Source of the DNA: a bacterium
GTDB lineage: Bacteria > UBA9089 > JASEGY01
NCBI GenBank assembly: GCA_040753085.1
Contig: JBFMHI010000015.1
Span: 1 to 35,954 of the forward strand
DNA length: 35,954 nt
Direction of reading: 5' to 3'
Shown here: positions 10,110-17,843 of the stretch, piece after piece
Numbering within the stretch: position 1 is the stretch's first letter
How the letters are laid out: every line of letters begins with the position of its first letter
Translations under genes and position numbers: made by a program
Notes under the pieces: generated by a model
The model's input: only the letters and a program-made list of their open reading frames with translations
Told to the model about the DNA's origin: nothing
The model's database searches: none

Positions 10110-10277
10110 GGGATGGTTCATCTTACTGTGAAAGCTTGCGGCTAAATTAGAAACCCGTTTTTCCGAAAAAACGGGTTTCTGATCTCGTGTAACCCGAGTA
10201 GGTTGCCCCGAATTATTGAGGAAGATACGAAGGACCCGCAAGGTTTCACAAGAAAAATGGAGGATTTGAACCGTCCC
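10110..10277 (+). repeat. MITE-like element downstream of the DUF5618-like gene (copy 2)
   Basis: 168 bp, same orientation as 9492-9661. Differences are a C/T in the left end (GGTTCA[C/T]CTTACTG), one fewer T in the hairpin arm (10149-10180) and small changes near GAAGATA[G/C]. The two copies make a direct repeat around the gene at 9681-10058. Confidence 0.88.
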
Positions 10278-10320
10278 GAAATTTCTAACTCGAAACTTGG
10301 TAGATAACAAGGTGGCAAAA

Positions 10321-10800
10321 ATGACCAGAGAAGAATTGACCGAAACCCTTAAAAAGGAGTGGGGAGATAAGATCTCAATCGAGGAGAGAATTGACCTGAC
10401 CATCAGGACAGGCAAGGAATATCTTCTCGAAATATGCCAGGCCCTTTATAATGATCCCCGGTGGGATTTTTCCTATCTGGCCGATCTGGCTGGCGTGGAT
10501 TATCCGGAAAGGGACCAGCGCCTTGAGGTGGTCTATCATCTTTACTCTATGGCTAAAAACCATCGGCTTTGCCTTAAGGTTTCTGTGGCGGAAGATGAGG
10601 CGGTCTCCTCAGTGGCTTCCATTTGGAAAGGGGCGTCGGCTATGGAAAGAGAGGCCTACGATCTTTTGGGTATTCAATTTGAAAATCACCTCGACCTGCG
10701 ACGGATTTATCTGCCGCCGGACTGGCAAGGGCACCCCTTGAGAAAGGATTACCCCTTAAAAGGGAAAGGTGATTACTCGATAGAGGGGAAAAATATATAA
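10321..10800 (+). CDS. nuoC: NADH-quinone oxidoreductase subunit C
   Basis: 159 residues. Hydrophilic 30 kDa-type subunit of the complex I Q-module. Signatures: YLADLAGVDYPERDQRLEVVYHLYS and, near the end, REAYDLLGIQFENHLDLRRI with PPDWQGHPLRKDYPL. The usual HPDLRR reads HLDLRR here. Start taken at ATG 10321 with AAGGTGG just upstream. An in-frame TTG at 10297 is possible but less well placed. It is separated from nuoD by a heptamer repeat array rather than by the few bases normal for nuo genes. Confidence 0.94.
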   Translation: MTREELTETLKKEWGDKISIEERIDLTIRTGKEYLLEICQALYNDPRWDFSYLADLAGVDYPERDQRLEVVYHLYSMAKNHRLCLKVSVAEDEAVSSVASIWKGASAMEREAYDLLGIQFENHLDLRRIYLPPDWQGHPLRKDYPLKGKGDYSIEGKNI

Positions 10801-10801
10801 C

Positions 10802-10936
10802 GTAACCGTTCGTCATATGATGCTCGATGCTCGATGCTCGATACTCGATGCTCGATCCTCGATGCTCGATCCTCGATGCTCGATGCTCGATGCTGGTAAA
10901 GGATCCAGTATCCAGGATCGAGCATCCAGGATCGAG
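10802..10936 (+). repeat. Heptamer array (ATGCTCG family) abutting the nuoD start codon
   Basis: Starts with GTAACCGTTCG (10802-10812), then 11 exact 7 bp units at 10820-10896 (ATGCTCG, with variants ATACTCG and ATCCTCG, last unit ATGCTGG). An apex TAAAGGATCCAGTATCCAG follows, then inverted units (GATCGAG, CATCCAG) to 10936. The tail can fold back on the array. The tail supplies AGGA (10928-10931), which serves as the ribosome binding site of nuoD. The same layout, with a longer array, occurs at 35396-35860. Confidence 0.92.
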
Positions 10937-12121
10937 ATGGTCAAAGCGATGACTGAGAAACGAGAGATGATTCTTAATTTTGGCCCCCAGCATCCCAGCA
11001 CCCACGGGGTCCTGAGGTTGCTCCTGGAATTGGATGGTGAGGTAATTAAGGATTGCGATATTCAAATCGGATATCTTCACCGGGGCATTGAAAAGCTGGC
11101 CGAGCACAGGCGATATAATCAGATTATCCCTTTAACCGACCGTCTGGACTATATCTCGGCCGGAAGCAATAACCTGGCTTACTGTTTGGCCGTTGAGAAG
11201 CTTTTAGGGATTGAGGTCCCCCGAAGGGCCAACTTCATCCGGGTTATCATTGCTGAACTGACCAGGATGTCAAGCCATCTGCTGGGAGTGGGCACTCATG
11301 TCCTTGATATGGGAGCCTTTACCCCTATGTTGTATGCCTTCAGGGAAAGAGAAATGATCATGGATCTCTTTGATGCATACTGTGGGGCGAGATTAACCCT
11401 GAATTGCTTCCGGATTGGGGGAGTAATGGCGGATCTGCCTGAGGGGTTTATTGAAAAGGCCAAAAAATTTACCGATATCTTTCCGGCTAAGGTAGACGAG
11501 TATGAAACCTTGTTGACCAAGAATCGTATCTGGATGGAGCGAACTCAAGGGGTAGGGGTTATCCCGGCCAATGAGGCGATAAACTGGGGGCTATCCGGCC
11601 CTGTGCTCAGGGGTTCAGGCGTAAAATGGGATATTCGAAAGGCAGAGCCTTATTGTGTTTATGATGAGATGGATTTCGATATAGTCACCCAAGAAGCCGG
11701 TGATGTCTATGCCCGCTATTTGGTGCGGTTGGGAGAGATGAGGCAAAGTTGCCGCATTGTCAGGCAGGCCATTGAGCAGATACCCCAAGGCAGGATTATG
11801 GTCGATGACCCCAGATATGTCCTGCCCCCAAGGGAGCGTTTGGATACCAGTATCGAGTCCTTAATCCATCAATTTCATCTTGTTATCGATGGATTCGCTC
11901 CTCCCCCAGGTGATGTTTACGCCAGTATCGAGGCCCCTAAAGGTGAGCTAGGCCTCTACATTATTTCGGATGGTTCTGGTCAACCCTACCGGCTTCGAAT
12001 AAGACCCCCCTCTTTTCTCAACCTGCAATTTCTGAAAGAGATGATCAAAGGGCAGATGGTGGCTGATATAGTGGCGGCTATTGGCAGTCTTGATATTGTC
12101 CTGGGTGAGGTAGATAAATAG
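10937..12121 (+). CDS. nuoD: NADH-quinone oxidoreductase subunit D
   Basis: 394 residues. 49 kDa-type subunit that, with NuoB, forms the quinone site near cluster N2, and is homologous to the large subunit of [NiFe]-hydrogenases but lacks its nickel ligands. Recognisable: NFGPQHPSTHGVLRLLLELDGE, IGYLHRGIEKLAE, TDRLDYISAG, MSSHLLGVGTHVLDMGA, and a C-terminus ending DIVLGEVDK (the usual ending is a D.VLG..DR motif). ATG 10937 is chosen because AGGA lies 5 bases upstream and the family N-terminus starts here. ATG 10949 is a close alternative. The frame stays open through the repeat array to 10817, so a 40-residue heptapeptide extension is possible but not expected. Confidence 0.95.
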   Translation: MVKAMTEKREMILNFGPQHPSTHGVLRLLLELDGEVIKDCDIQIGYLHRGIEKLAEHRRYNQIIPLTDRLDYISAGSNNLAYCLAVEKLLGIEVPRRANFIRVIIAELTRMSSHLLGVGTHVLDMGAFTPMLYAFREREMIMDLFDAYCGARLTLNCFRIGGVMADLPEGFIEKAKKFTDIFPAKVDEYETLLTKNRIWMERTQGVGVIPANEAINWGLSGPVLRGSGVKWDIRKAEPYCVYDEMDFDIVTQEAGDVYARYLVRLGEMRQSCRIVRQAIEQIPQGRIMVDDPRYVLPPRERLDTSIESLIHQFHLVIDGFAPPPGDVYASIEAPKGELGLYIISDGSGQPYRLRIRPPSFLNLQFLKEMIKGQMVADIVAAIGSLDIVLGEVDK

Positions 12122-12135
12122 GAAGGAAGTTTAAT

Positions 12136-12510
12136 GTGAACCGACCAAGGCTAAATAAGACCGAAGAAAAAGCCCTATCTGAATTTAGGGAGCGGCTGCT
12201 AAGGGAATTTGCTTCACGAATAGTGTTAATTAAACTTTATGGCTCTCGGGCAAGAGGAGAGCGACATTGGTATTCAGATGTAGATGTCCTGGTTGTAGTA
12301 AAGAGGTTGACTAAAAAATTCAAAGGAAAGGTGCTTGATATTGAGTGTGAGATAGATGAAAAATATGGTTATAAATCACATATCTCATCTACAGAAATGT
12401 CGTTAGCTGAATATAAATGGATGCTTAGAAGAGACTGGCCTTTTATTGTTAATGTTGAAGAGGATGGAATAGAGTTGTGGAGGCATCCCGAGATAGAAAT
12501 AAATCCTTAA
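12136..12510 (+). CDS. MNT-family nucleotidyltransferase (antitoxin of an MNT/HEPN pair)
   Basis: 124 residues. Minimal nucleotidyltransferase with the catalytic pattern YGSRARGERHWYSDVDVLVVV (G-S then D-x-D). Start is GTG 12136 behind AGGAAGG. In characterised MNT/HEPN systems such as MntA/HepT, the nucleotidyltransferase is the antitoxin and inactivates its HEPN partner by AMPylation. The HEPN gene overlaps the end of this gene by 34 bases, which fits a two-gene toxin-antitoxin unit. The pair lies between nuoD and nuoE in the same direction, so it is likely transcribed with complex I unless it has its own promoter. The AMPylation role here is inferred from family. Confidence 0.85.
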   Translation: MNRPRLNKTEEKALSEFRERLLREFASRIVLIKLYGSRARGERHWYSDVDVLVVVKRLTKKFKGKVLDIECEIDEKYGYKSHISSTEMSLAEYKWMLRRDWPFIVNVEEDGIELWRHPEIEINP

Positions 12511-12896
12511 ACGGAAGAGATTACCTTAAATCAGCGAGACAGAAATTAAAGAGTGCTAAAGTCTTGCTTGATACAGGTAATTATGGTGACTCTATCTCTA
12601 GGTCTTACTATGCATTTTTAGATGCGGCTACAGCTGTTTTGATCATAAAGGATTTATTGCCTAAATCCCATACCGGCGCAATCGATCTATTCAGTCTTCA
12701 TTTTATAAAGACTGATTTAGTCGAGACAAAATATATTAAGTGGTTTAGGCGAATAAAAAAAGATAGAGAAGATGCAGACTATAAACACAGAAAAGAATTT
12801 ACTAAAGAGGATACCGAAGAAACTTATTGCGAAGTAGAGGCGTTTGTAAAGATGATTGAGGAGCTATTCCCTAAGCTCCTTAAAGGAAGGGATTGA
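12477..12896 (+). CDS. HEPN-domain protein (toxin of an MNT/HEPN pair)
   Basis: 139 residues, helical. HEPN features: YLKSARQKLKSAKVLLDTGNY, SRSYYAFLDAATAVL, and the C-terminal DREDADYKHRKEFTKEDTEE stretch, where R and H six residues apart (REDADYKH) resemble the RX4-6H ribonuclease motif. The start is GTG 12477 inside the upstream nucleotidyltransferase gene (34 base overlap). No better start follows before the conserved first helix. Function as an RNase toxin is inferred from the family and pairing. The stop codon overlaps the leader of nuoE: its final bases provide AAGGAAGGGA, the nuoE ribosome binding site. Confidence 0.82.
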   Translation: MEASRDRNKSLNGRDYLKSARQKLKSAKVLLDTGNYGDSISRSYYAFLDAATAVLIIKDLLPKSHTGAIDLFSLHFIKTDLVETKYIKWFRRIKKDREDADYKHRKEFTKEDTEETYCEVEAFVKMIEELFPKLLKGRD

Positions 12897-12898
12897 TT

Positions 12899-13408
12899 AT
12901 GTCCGAGGGATGTCAATGTAAAGAGGGAAAATTACCGGCAGATGAGATCGCATCTGAAGAGTGGAAGAAGATCGAGGCAGTGATCGAGGCCCACCGGGAA
13001 AGCGGCCAGGCTGATCTGTTGCCTGTTTTACATGAGGTTCAACAAATTTGTGGATATTTACCGGCCCCGGTTGTTAGACGGATAGCGGCTGGTCTGGGAG
13101 TTTCTCCCAGTAATGTCTATGGGGTGGTGAGTTTCTACACCCTCTATTACACTAAGTCTCATGGTAAAAAATGCCTGAAGGTCTGTGACAGTATCACTTG
13201 TTACGAGAGGGGGGCCAAGGAACTGGTGGCTGAATTGGGGAAAAAACTGGGCATAAAACCGGGAGAAACAACGAAAGATGGACAATTTACCCTGGAGACG
13301 GTTTCGTGTCTTGGGGCATGTGACAAGGCCACAGTAGCCATGGTTGATGACCGGACTTATTATAATTTGACCCCGGAAGATGTTTCAAGGTTATTGGAGG
13401 AAGCATAG
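12899..13408 (+). CDS. nuoE: NADH-quinone oxidoreductase subunit E
   Basis: 169 residues. Thioredoxin-like [2Fe-2S] subunit (cluster N1a) of the NADH-oxidising module. The helical N-domain (LLPVLHEVQQICGYLP, GVSPSNVYGVVSFYTLY) precedes the cluster ligands CDSITC (Cx4C) and CLGAC (Cx3C), the standard 24 kDa pattern. ATG 12899 is 7 bases from AAGGAAGGGA at 12882-12891. An in-frame TTG at 12893 is less likely. The stop TAG is followed at once by the nuoF start. Confidence 0.96.
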   Translation: MSEGCQCKEGKLPADEIASEEWKKIEAVIEAHRESGQADLLPVLHEVQQICGYLPAPVVRRIAAGLGVSPSNVYGVVSFYTLYYTKSHGKKCLKVCDSITCYERGAKELVAELGKKLGIKPGETTKDGQFTLETVSCLGACDKATVAMVDDRTYYNLTPEDVSRLLEEA

Positions 13409-14653
13409 TTGGAGGAGAGGATTCTCTTGGCCAATTGTGGGGTAATAGACCCCGAAGATATAGAGAGCTACCAAAAAGCAGGGGGTTATAATGCCTTAAA
13501 GAAGGTTTTATCTGCTAAGACGCCGGAGGGGGTTATTGCTGAAATCGAGACCTCCGGGCTTCGAGGTCGGGGCGGAGCAGCCTTCCCCACCGGCCTTAAA
13601 TGGAAATTTACCCGGCAGGCTAAGGGAGATGAGAAATACATCGTCTGTAATGCCGACGAAGGCGAGCCAGGGACATTTAAGGACCGCATGCTGCTGGAGG
13701 CTGATCCCCACCACGTTTTAGAGGGGCTGATCATCGCTGGTTTTGCCACGGGTGCTAAGAATGGCTATATCTTTATCCGGGGTGAATATGGGCTATCCAT
13801 CTCCAGGGTAGAAAAGGCCATCAAGCAGGCCAGGGAAAAGGGGTTTTTGGGGGAAGATATCCTCGGCTCGGGCTTCTCTTTCAATGCCCACCTCAGGGTC
13901 GGAGCTGGGGCCTATATCTGCGGTGAAGAGACGGCCCTTTTTGCCGCCATAGAAGGGAAAAGAGGCATACCGAGGCTAAAGCCCCCCTTTCCGCCTACCG
14001 CTGGACTGTGGCAAAAACCAACGGCCATAAATAACGTGGAAACCCTGGCTAATATCCCCCTTATCATCGACCGGGGCGCCGAATGGTATGCCGGCTTAGG
14101 CACAGAAAGCTCGAAAGGGATAAAGATCTTCTGCCTAAGCGGGGCAGTCAAGTCTCCGGGATTGTATGAGGCCCCTTTTGGGGTTACGCTGCGACATCTT
14201 ATTTATGAGAAGGCCGGCGGGATGAAAGAAGATAAGCCCCTGAAGGCCATCCTCTGTGGAGGGGCGGCCAGCGGCTTTTTGTCTTCGGAACATCTGGACA
14301 CCCCGCTGGATTATCAATCTCTGCCACCCCTTGGTTCCGGAGTAGGTTCAGGCGCAATAGCCGTCTTTGCCGAAGGGGCCGATATAGTGGATCTGGTGCG
14401 GCAGAATGCCGGATTCTTCCTGCACGAGTCCTGTGGGGCATGCATCCCATGTCGTATTGGCAGTAAACAGATATATGACATCTTAAGTCGATTAATGAAG
14501 GGAGAAGGCAGAGAGGCGGACATCGATCTATTGGTCGATCTGGCCGAGACAATGAAGGTCTCCTCACGCTGCGGTCTGGGCATGGCCTCACCTACTCCGC
14601 TCTTGACGGCCATCAGGTATTTCCGAGCAGATTTTCTGGCCAAGGTTAACTAA
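13409..14653 (+). CDS. nuoF: NADH-quinone oxidoreductase subunit F
   Basis: 414 residues. Flavin subunit that oxidises NADH and carries FMN and [4Fe-4S] cluster N3. Visible: GLRGRGGAAFPTGLKW (nucleotide/FMN loop), CNADEGEPGTFKDR, GAYICGEETAL, NNVETLANIP, and the N3 ligands in ESCGACIPCRIG plus the distal C of SRCGLGM. The start is TTG 13409, directly after the nuoE TAG, with GGAGGA about 7 bases upstream inside nuoE. No ATG is available before the conserved region. TTG is also used by nuoN. Confidence 0.96.
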   Translation: MEERILLANCGVIDPEDIESYQKAGGYNALKKVLSAKTPEGVIAEIETSGLRGRGGAAFPTGLKWKFTRQAKGDEKYIVCNADEGEPGTFKDRMLLEADPHHVLEGLIIAGFATGAKNGYIFIRGEYGLSISRVEKAIKQAREKGFLGEDILGSGFSFNAHLRVGAGAYICGEETALFAAIEGKRGIPRLKPPFPPTAGLWQKPTAINNVETLANIPLIIDRGAEWYAGLGTESSKGIKIFCLSGAVKSPGLYEAPFGVTLRHLIYEKAGGMKEDKPLKAILCGGAASGFLSSEHLDTPLDYQSLPPLGSGVGSGAIAVFAEGADIVDLVRQNAGFFLHESCGACIPCRIGSKQIYDILSRLMKGEGREADIDLLVDLAETMKVSSRCGLGMASPTPLLTAIRYFRADFLAKVN

Positions 14654-17193
14654 TGATTACCTTAACTATTGACGAACAAAAAGTTGAAGTTAAAAAAGGA
14701 GCAACCATCCTGCAAGCGGCAGAGAAGATGGGGATTAGAATCCCCACCCTCTGTCACGACCGCCGGCTTCTGCCTATGGGCGCCTGCCGAATCTGTCTGG
14801 TGGAGGTAGAAAAACCGAGGCCAGGCTTCGTTCCCGCCTGCGCTACTTCGGCTGATGAAGGTATGGTAATTAAGACCACTACTGACCGGGTTAGAAAAAT
14901 CCGCCAGACCATGCTGGAGCTTCTCTTGATAAATCACCCCCTGGATTGTCCGGTTTGTGATAAGGCCGGTGAGTGCCGGTTGCAGGATTTGACTTACGAG
15001 TATGGCGTGAGTGAGAATCGTTTTACCGGAGCCAAGGCCAATTTAGGAGTGGATGTAGTCAGCCCTTTGATCGAAAGGAATCTCAACCGATGTATCCTGT
15101 GCGGTAAATGTGTCCGTATCTGTGATGAATTGATGGATGTAGGTGAGACCAGTTTTATTGGACGGGGATATGAAGTCAGGATCGGAACCGATTTTGATCG
15201 GCCGCTTGACTGTGAGTTCTGTGGTCAGTGTCTCGACATCTGTCCGGTGGGGGCGCTCACTTCCAGGCTTTTTAAACATCGGGGCAGGGTGTGGGAGCTT
15301 AAAAATGTGGCCACTACATGTGCCTATTGTGGGGCAGGTTGTTCTTTCACCTTAGGCGTAAAGCGGGGCCGGGTGCTCAGAGCCAGGGGCGCTGATTCTG
15401 AATCGGTTAATGATGAAAACCTCTGTGTCAGGGGACACTTTGGGTGGGGATATATTCACCATCCTGAAAGGCTGGCTACGCCTCTTATGAAGAGGGAAGG
15501 ACGACTGGTAGAGGTTAGCTGGCGGGAAGCCTTGCATGAAGCTGTAAGAAGATTTAGACAGATCAAGGAAAAGATAGGTCCGGATGCCCTGGCCGGCATA
15601 GGTTCAGCTCGACTAACCAATGAAGATATCTATCTTTTTCAGCGTTTTATCCGGGCCGGATTGGGCACAAATAATATCGACCATGCCGGCGGTTACGGGC
15701 ATACCGGACTCTCGACTTTGAAAGATTCCCTGGGGTGTCTGGGAAGAGTAGAAACCTTACAAAATTCGGATTGTATCTTATTGCTGCGCTCTGACCTTTC
15801 CGAAACCCATCCCGTGGTTGGGATAAAGGTCAATCTGGCCGTCAAAGGAGGCAGGGCCTCTTTGATAGTGGCTAATCCTTACCCCATAAAGTTCAGTCGG
15901 CATGCCAAGCACACCCTTTTTTATCAGCCAGGCAGCGAAATCGCCCTCCTAAACGGCATGATACGGGTGATGATAGAAGAAAATCTAATTAATAGAGGGT
16001 TTGTAGATACCAGGACCTTGGGGTTTGAAGCCTTAGGCAAGGTGGTGGCCGCCTACACGCTGGATAAGGTGAAGGAGATGACAGGAATAGAACCGGCGGC
16101 GGTCATTGAGGCTGCCAGGACTTATGCCCGGGCCGAAAGGCCGACCATAGTTATTTCGGCCGGATATGCCCCACTGGGAGAAGATGACAGGTTGGTTCAG
16201 GCCGCCATTAATCTGGCCTTGATAACCGGTAACCCTGAAGGGATAGCCTATCTGGTGGAGCGCAATAATTCGGCTGGGGCCCTTTGGATGGGGGCAGTGC
16301 CATTTTGGCTGCCAGGGTATCAAGGCTTGGGAAATAGAGGCGAGTTTGAAGAGGTTTGGGGAGCGCCCTTGCCAGCCAAAGAAGGCCTAGGCGCGGTAGA
16401 CATACTTAGTAAGTCTACGGCCGTCAAAGGCCTTTATTTGATTGGCGAGAATCCGTTAGCTGCCTGCCCTGATCCGGTCCGCACCAAACAAGCCCTGGAG
16501 AAACTGGATTTCTTGGTAGTTCAGGACTTGTTCCTAACGGAAGTGGCGGCTATGGCTGATATTGTCTTCCCGGCCGCAGGTTTTGCGGAAAAAGAAGGCA
16601 CCTATACCAATACGGAGGGCAGGGTTCAAGAGATTAAACCGGCTTTAACCCCGCCTGGAGAAGCCAGACCGGACTTGGATATTATCTGTGAGCTTTCAAA
16701 CTTGATGGGACATGAAATGAATTACTCGTCCGCGGCTGAGGTAAGAGGGGAGATAAAGAGACTGGTGCCTGATTTTGGACAGGCTAAGACCTTTGAAGGA
16801 AAAGGAAGATTAGTTGGGCTTGAGCCTAAGGATATAGTCGAAGAAATTAATGAAGATTACCCCCTGATATTGATGGATGGGGGTCTCCATTTCCATTCCG
16901 GTTCCCTTTCGAGATATTCTTCTGCCCTGGCTGAGGTCTCACCTGGGGCCAGGGTGGAGATAAGTTCTGTTGATGCTAAATCTTATGAGGTAGAGGCTGG
17001 AAGCCAGGTTAAGGTAAAGTCAAGGCATGGAGAAACCCTTCTTCAGGCAGCCGTGAATGAGCGCCTGCCTCAGGGAAGAGTCCTTATACGCCGTCATCCG
17101 GAAAGTGGGCTGATGAATCTTCTCCCCTGGCCTGAATTTAAGGAGGGGAGATATGAGGGGAAGATATGCACCGTCAAGGTGGTGAAGGCGTGA
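14653..17193 (+). CDS. nuoG: NADH-quinone oxidoreductase subunit G
   Basis: 846 residues. 75 kDa-type subunit with several clusters: N-terminal 2Fe-2S ferredoxin domain (CHDRRLLPMGACRICLVEV), His-Cys3 cluster (HPLDCPVCDKAGEC), two ferredoxin-like 4Fe-4S sites (CILCGKCVRICDE and CEFCGQCLDICP), then the extra 4Fe-4S ligands CAYCGAGCSF with NLCVRGHFGWGY (N7 type, as in E. coli and Thermus). The rest is a molybdopterin oxidoreductase fold without visible Mo-binding duty, ending in a dinucleotide-binding beta domain (about 750-846). Start ATG 14653 shares one base with the nuoF stop (TAATG). After the gene a 97 bp gap (17194-17290) holds nothing recognisable. Confidence 0.96.
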   Translation: MITLTIDEQKVEVKKGATILQAAEKMGIRIPTLCHDRRLLPMGACRICLVEVEKPRPGFVPACATSADEGMVIKTTTDRVRKIRQTMLELLLINHPLDCPVCDKAGECRLQDLTYEYGVSENRFTGAKANLGVDVVSPLIERNLNRCILCGKCVRICDELMDVGETSFIGRGYEVRIGTDFDRPLDCEFCGQCLDICPVGALTSRLFKHRGRVWELKNVATTCAYCGAGCSFTLGVKRGRVLRARGADSESVNDENLCVRGHFGWGYIHHPERLATPLMKREGRLVEVSWREALHEAVRRFRQIKEKIGPDALAGIGSARLTNEDIYLFQRFIRAGLGTNNIDHAGGYGHTGLSTLKDSLGCLGRVETLQNSDCILLLRSDLSETHPVVGIKVNLAVKGGRASLIVANPYPIKFSRHAKHTLFYQPGSEIALLNGMIRVMIEENLINRGFVDTRTLGFEALGKVVAAYTLDKVKEMTGIEPAAVIEAARTYARAERPTIVISAGYAPLGEDDRLVQAAINLALITGNPEGIAYLVERNNSAGALWMGAVPFWLPGYQGLGNRGEFEEVWGAPLPAKEGLGAVDILSKSTAVKGLYLIGENPLAACPDPVRTKQALEKLDFLVVQDLFLTEVAAMADIVFPAAGFAEKEGTYTNTEGRVQEIKPALTPPGEARPDLDIICELSNLMGHEMNYSSAAEVRGEIKRLVPDFGQAKTFEGKGRLVGLEPKDIVEEINEDYPLILMDGGLHFHSGSLSRYSSALAEVSPGARVEISSVDAKSYEVEAGSQVKVKSRHGETLLQAAVNERLPQGRVLIRRHPESGLMNLLPWPEFKEGRYEGKICTVKVVKA

Positions 17194-17290
17194 TGATTAT
17201 GCCGGAAATGGTCTCTTCAGAGGGATAATATTAGCTTCGGGTTTCGAGGAATCAAGGAAGATAAAGCTTGAGTAGGAGAAGTAAGCTGTT

Positions 17291-17731
17291 ATGTTTTTAG
17301 TCACTGACATATACTATCTTTGCCGAGGGCTGGTCCAAACCTTTTATCATCTCTTTAAACCGTCGGTCACCCTTCAATACCCGGCCAGGCGATGGGAGAT
17401 GCCTGAAAGGTGGCGGGGAGTAACCAGGTTGGTAGTGGATGAAACCACGGGGAAAGGGAAGTGCGTGGGTTGTTATCTCTGTGCCCGGATGTGTCCGTCG
17501 CAGGCCATAGAGATCAACACCCTGGAAGGTCCGGATCACGAAAAGGAAGTAGAGAGTTTTGAGGTGGATATCTCTCGTTGTATCTTTTGTGGACTCTGTG
17601 CCGAAGCCTGTCCTAAAGGGGCCATTATGCTTTCTACCGATTATGAATTGGCGGTATATGATCGAAGCGGGATGATCTACGAGCAGGAAGTCCTTCAGCA
17701 GGGGCCGGTGATAAAGAGGTATACTAAATAA
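17291..17731 (+). CDS. nuoI: NADH-quinone oxidoreductase subunit I
   Basis: 146 residues. 8Fe ferredoxin-like subunit holding clusters N6a and N6b between NuoG and NuoB. Two classic motifs: CVGCYLCARMCP and CIFCGLCAEACPKGA. The N-terminal amphipathic stretch (YYLCRGLVQTFYHLF) is typical for membrane-surface contact. The gene precedes nuoH, whereas most nuo operons have H before I. It is separated from nuoH by a dyad repeat (17736-17826). Confidence 0.95.
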   Translation: MFLVTDIYYLCRGLVQTFYHLFKPSVTLQYPARRWEMPERWRGVTRLVVDETTGKGKCVGCYLCARMCPSQAIEINTLEGPDHEKEVESFEVDISRCIFCGLCAEACPKGAIMLSTDYELAVYDRSGMIYEQEVLQQGPVIKRYTK

Positions 17732-17735
17732 CAAT

Positions 17736-17826
17736 GTAATTATTCAGCCACTGATTGACACGGATTAGCACGGATAAAATAAAAAATCAGTGTTTCATCC
17801 GTGTAAATCTGTGGCTGAATAGTTAC
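17736..17826. repeat. Dyad repeat between nuoI and nuoH with GTAAC-type ends
   Basis: The left end GTAATTATTCAG (17736-17747) and right end CTGAATAGTTAC (17815-17826) are inverted copies with one mismatch. The interior (CCACTGATTGACACGGATTA... ATCCGTGTAAATCTGTGG) is also largely self-complementary, so the transcript would form a long hairpin inside the operon. Same family as 3198-3557 and 31886-32071. Confidence 0.82.
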
Positions 17827-17843
17827 ATTAATAATTATTAACG

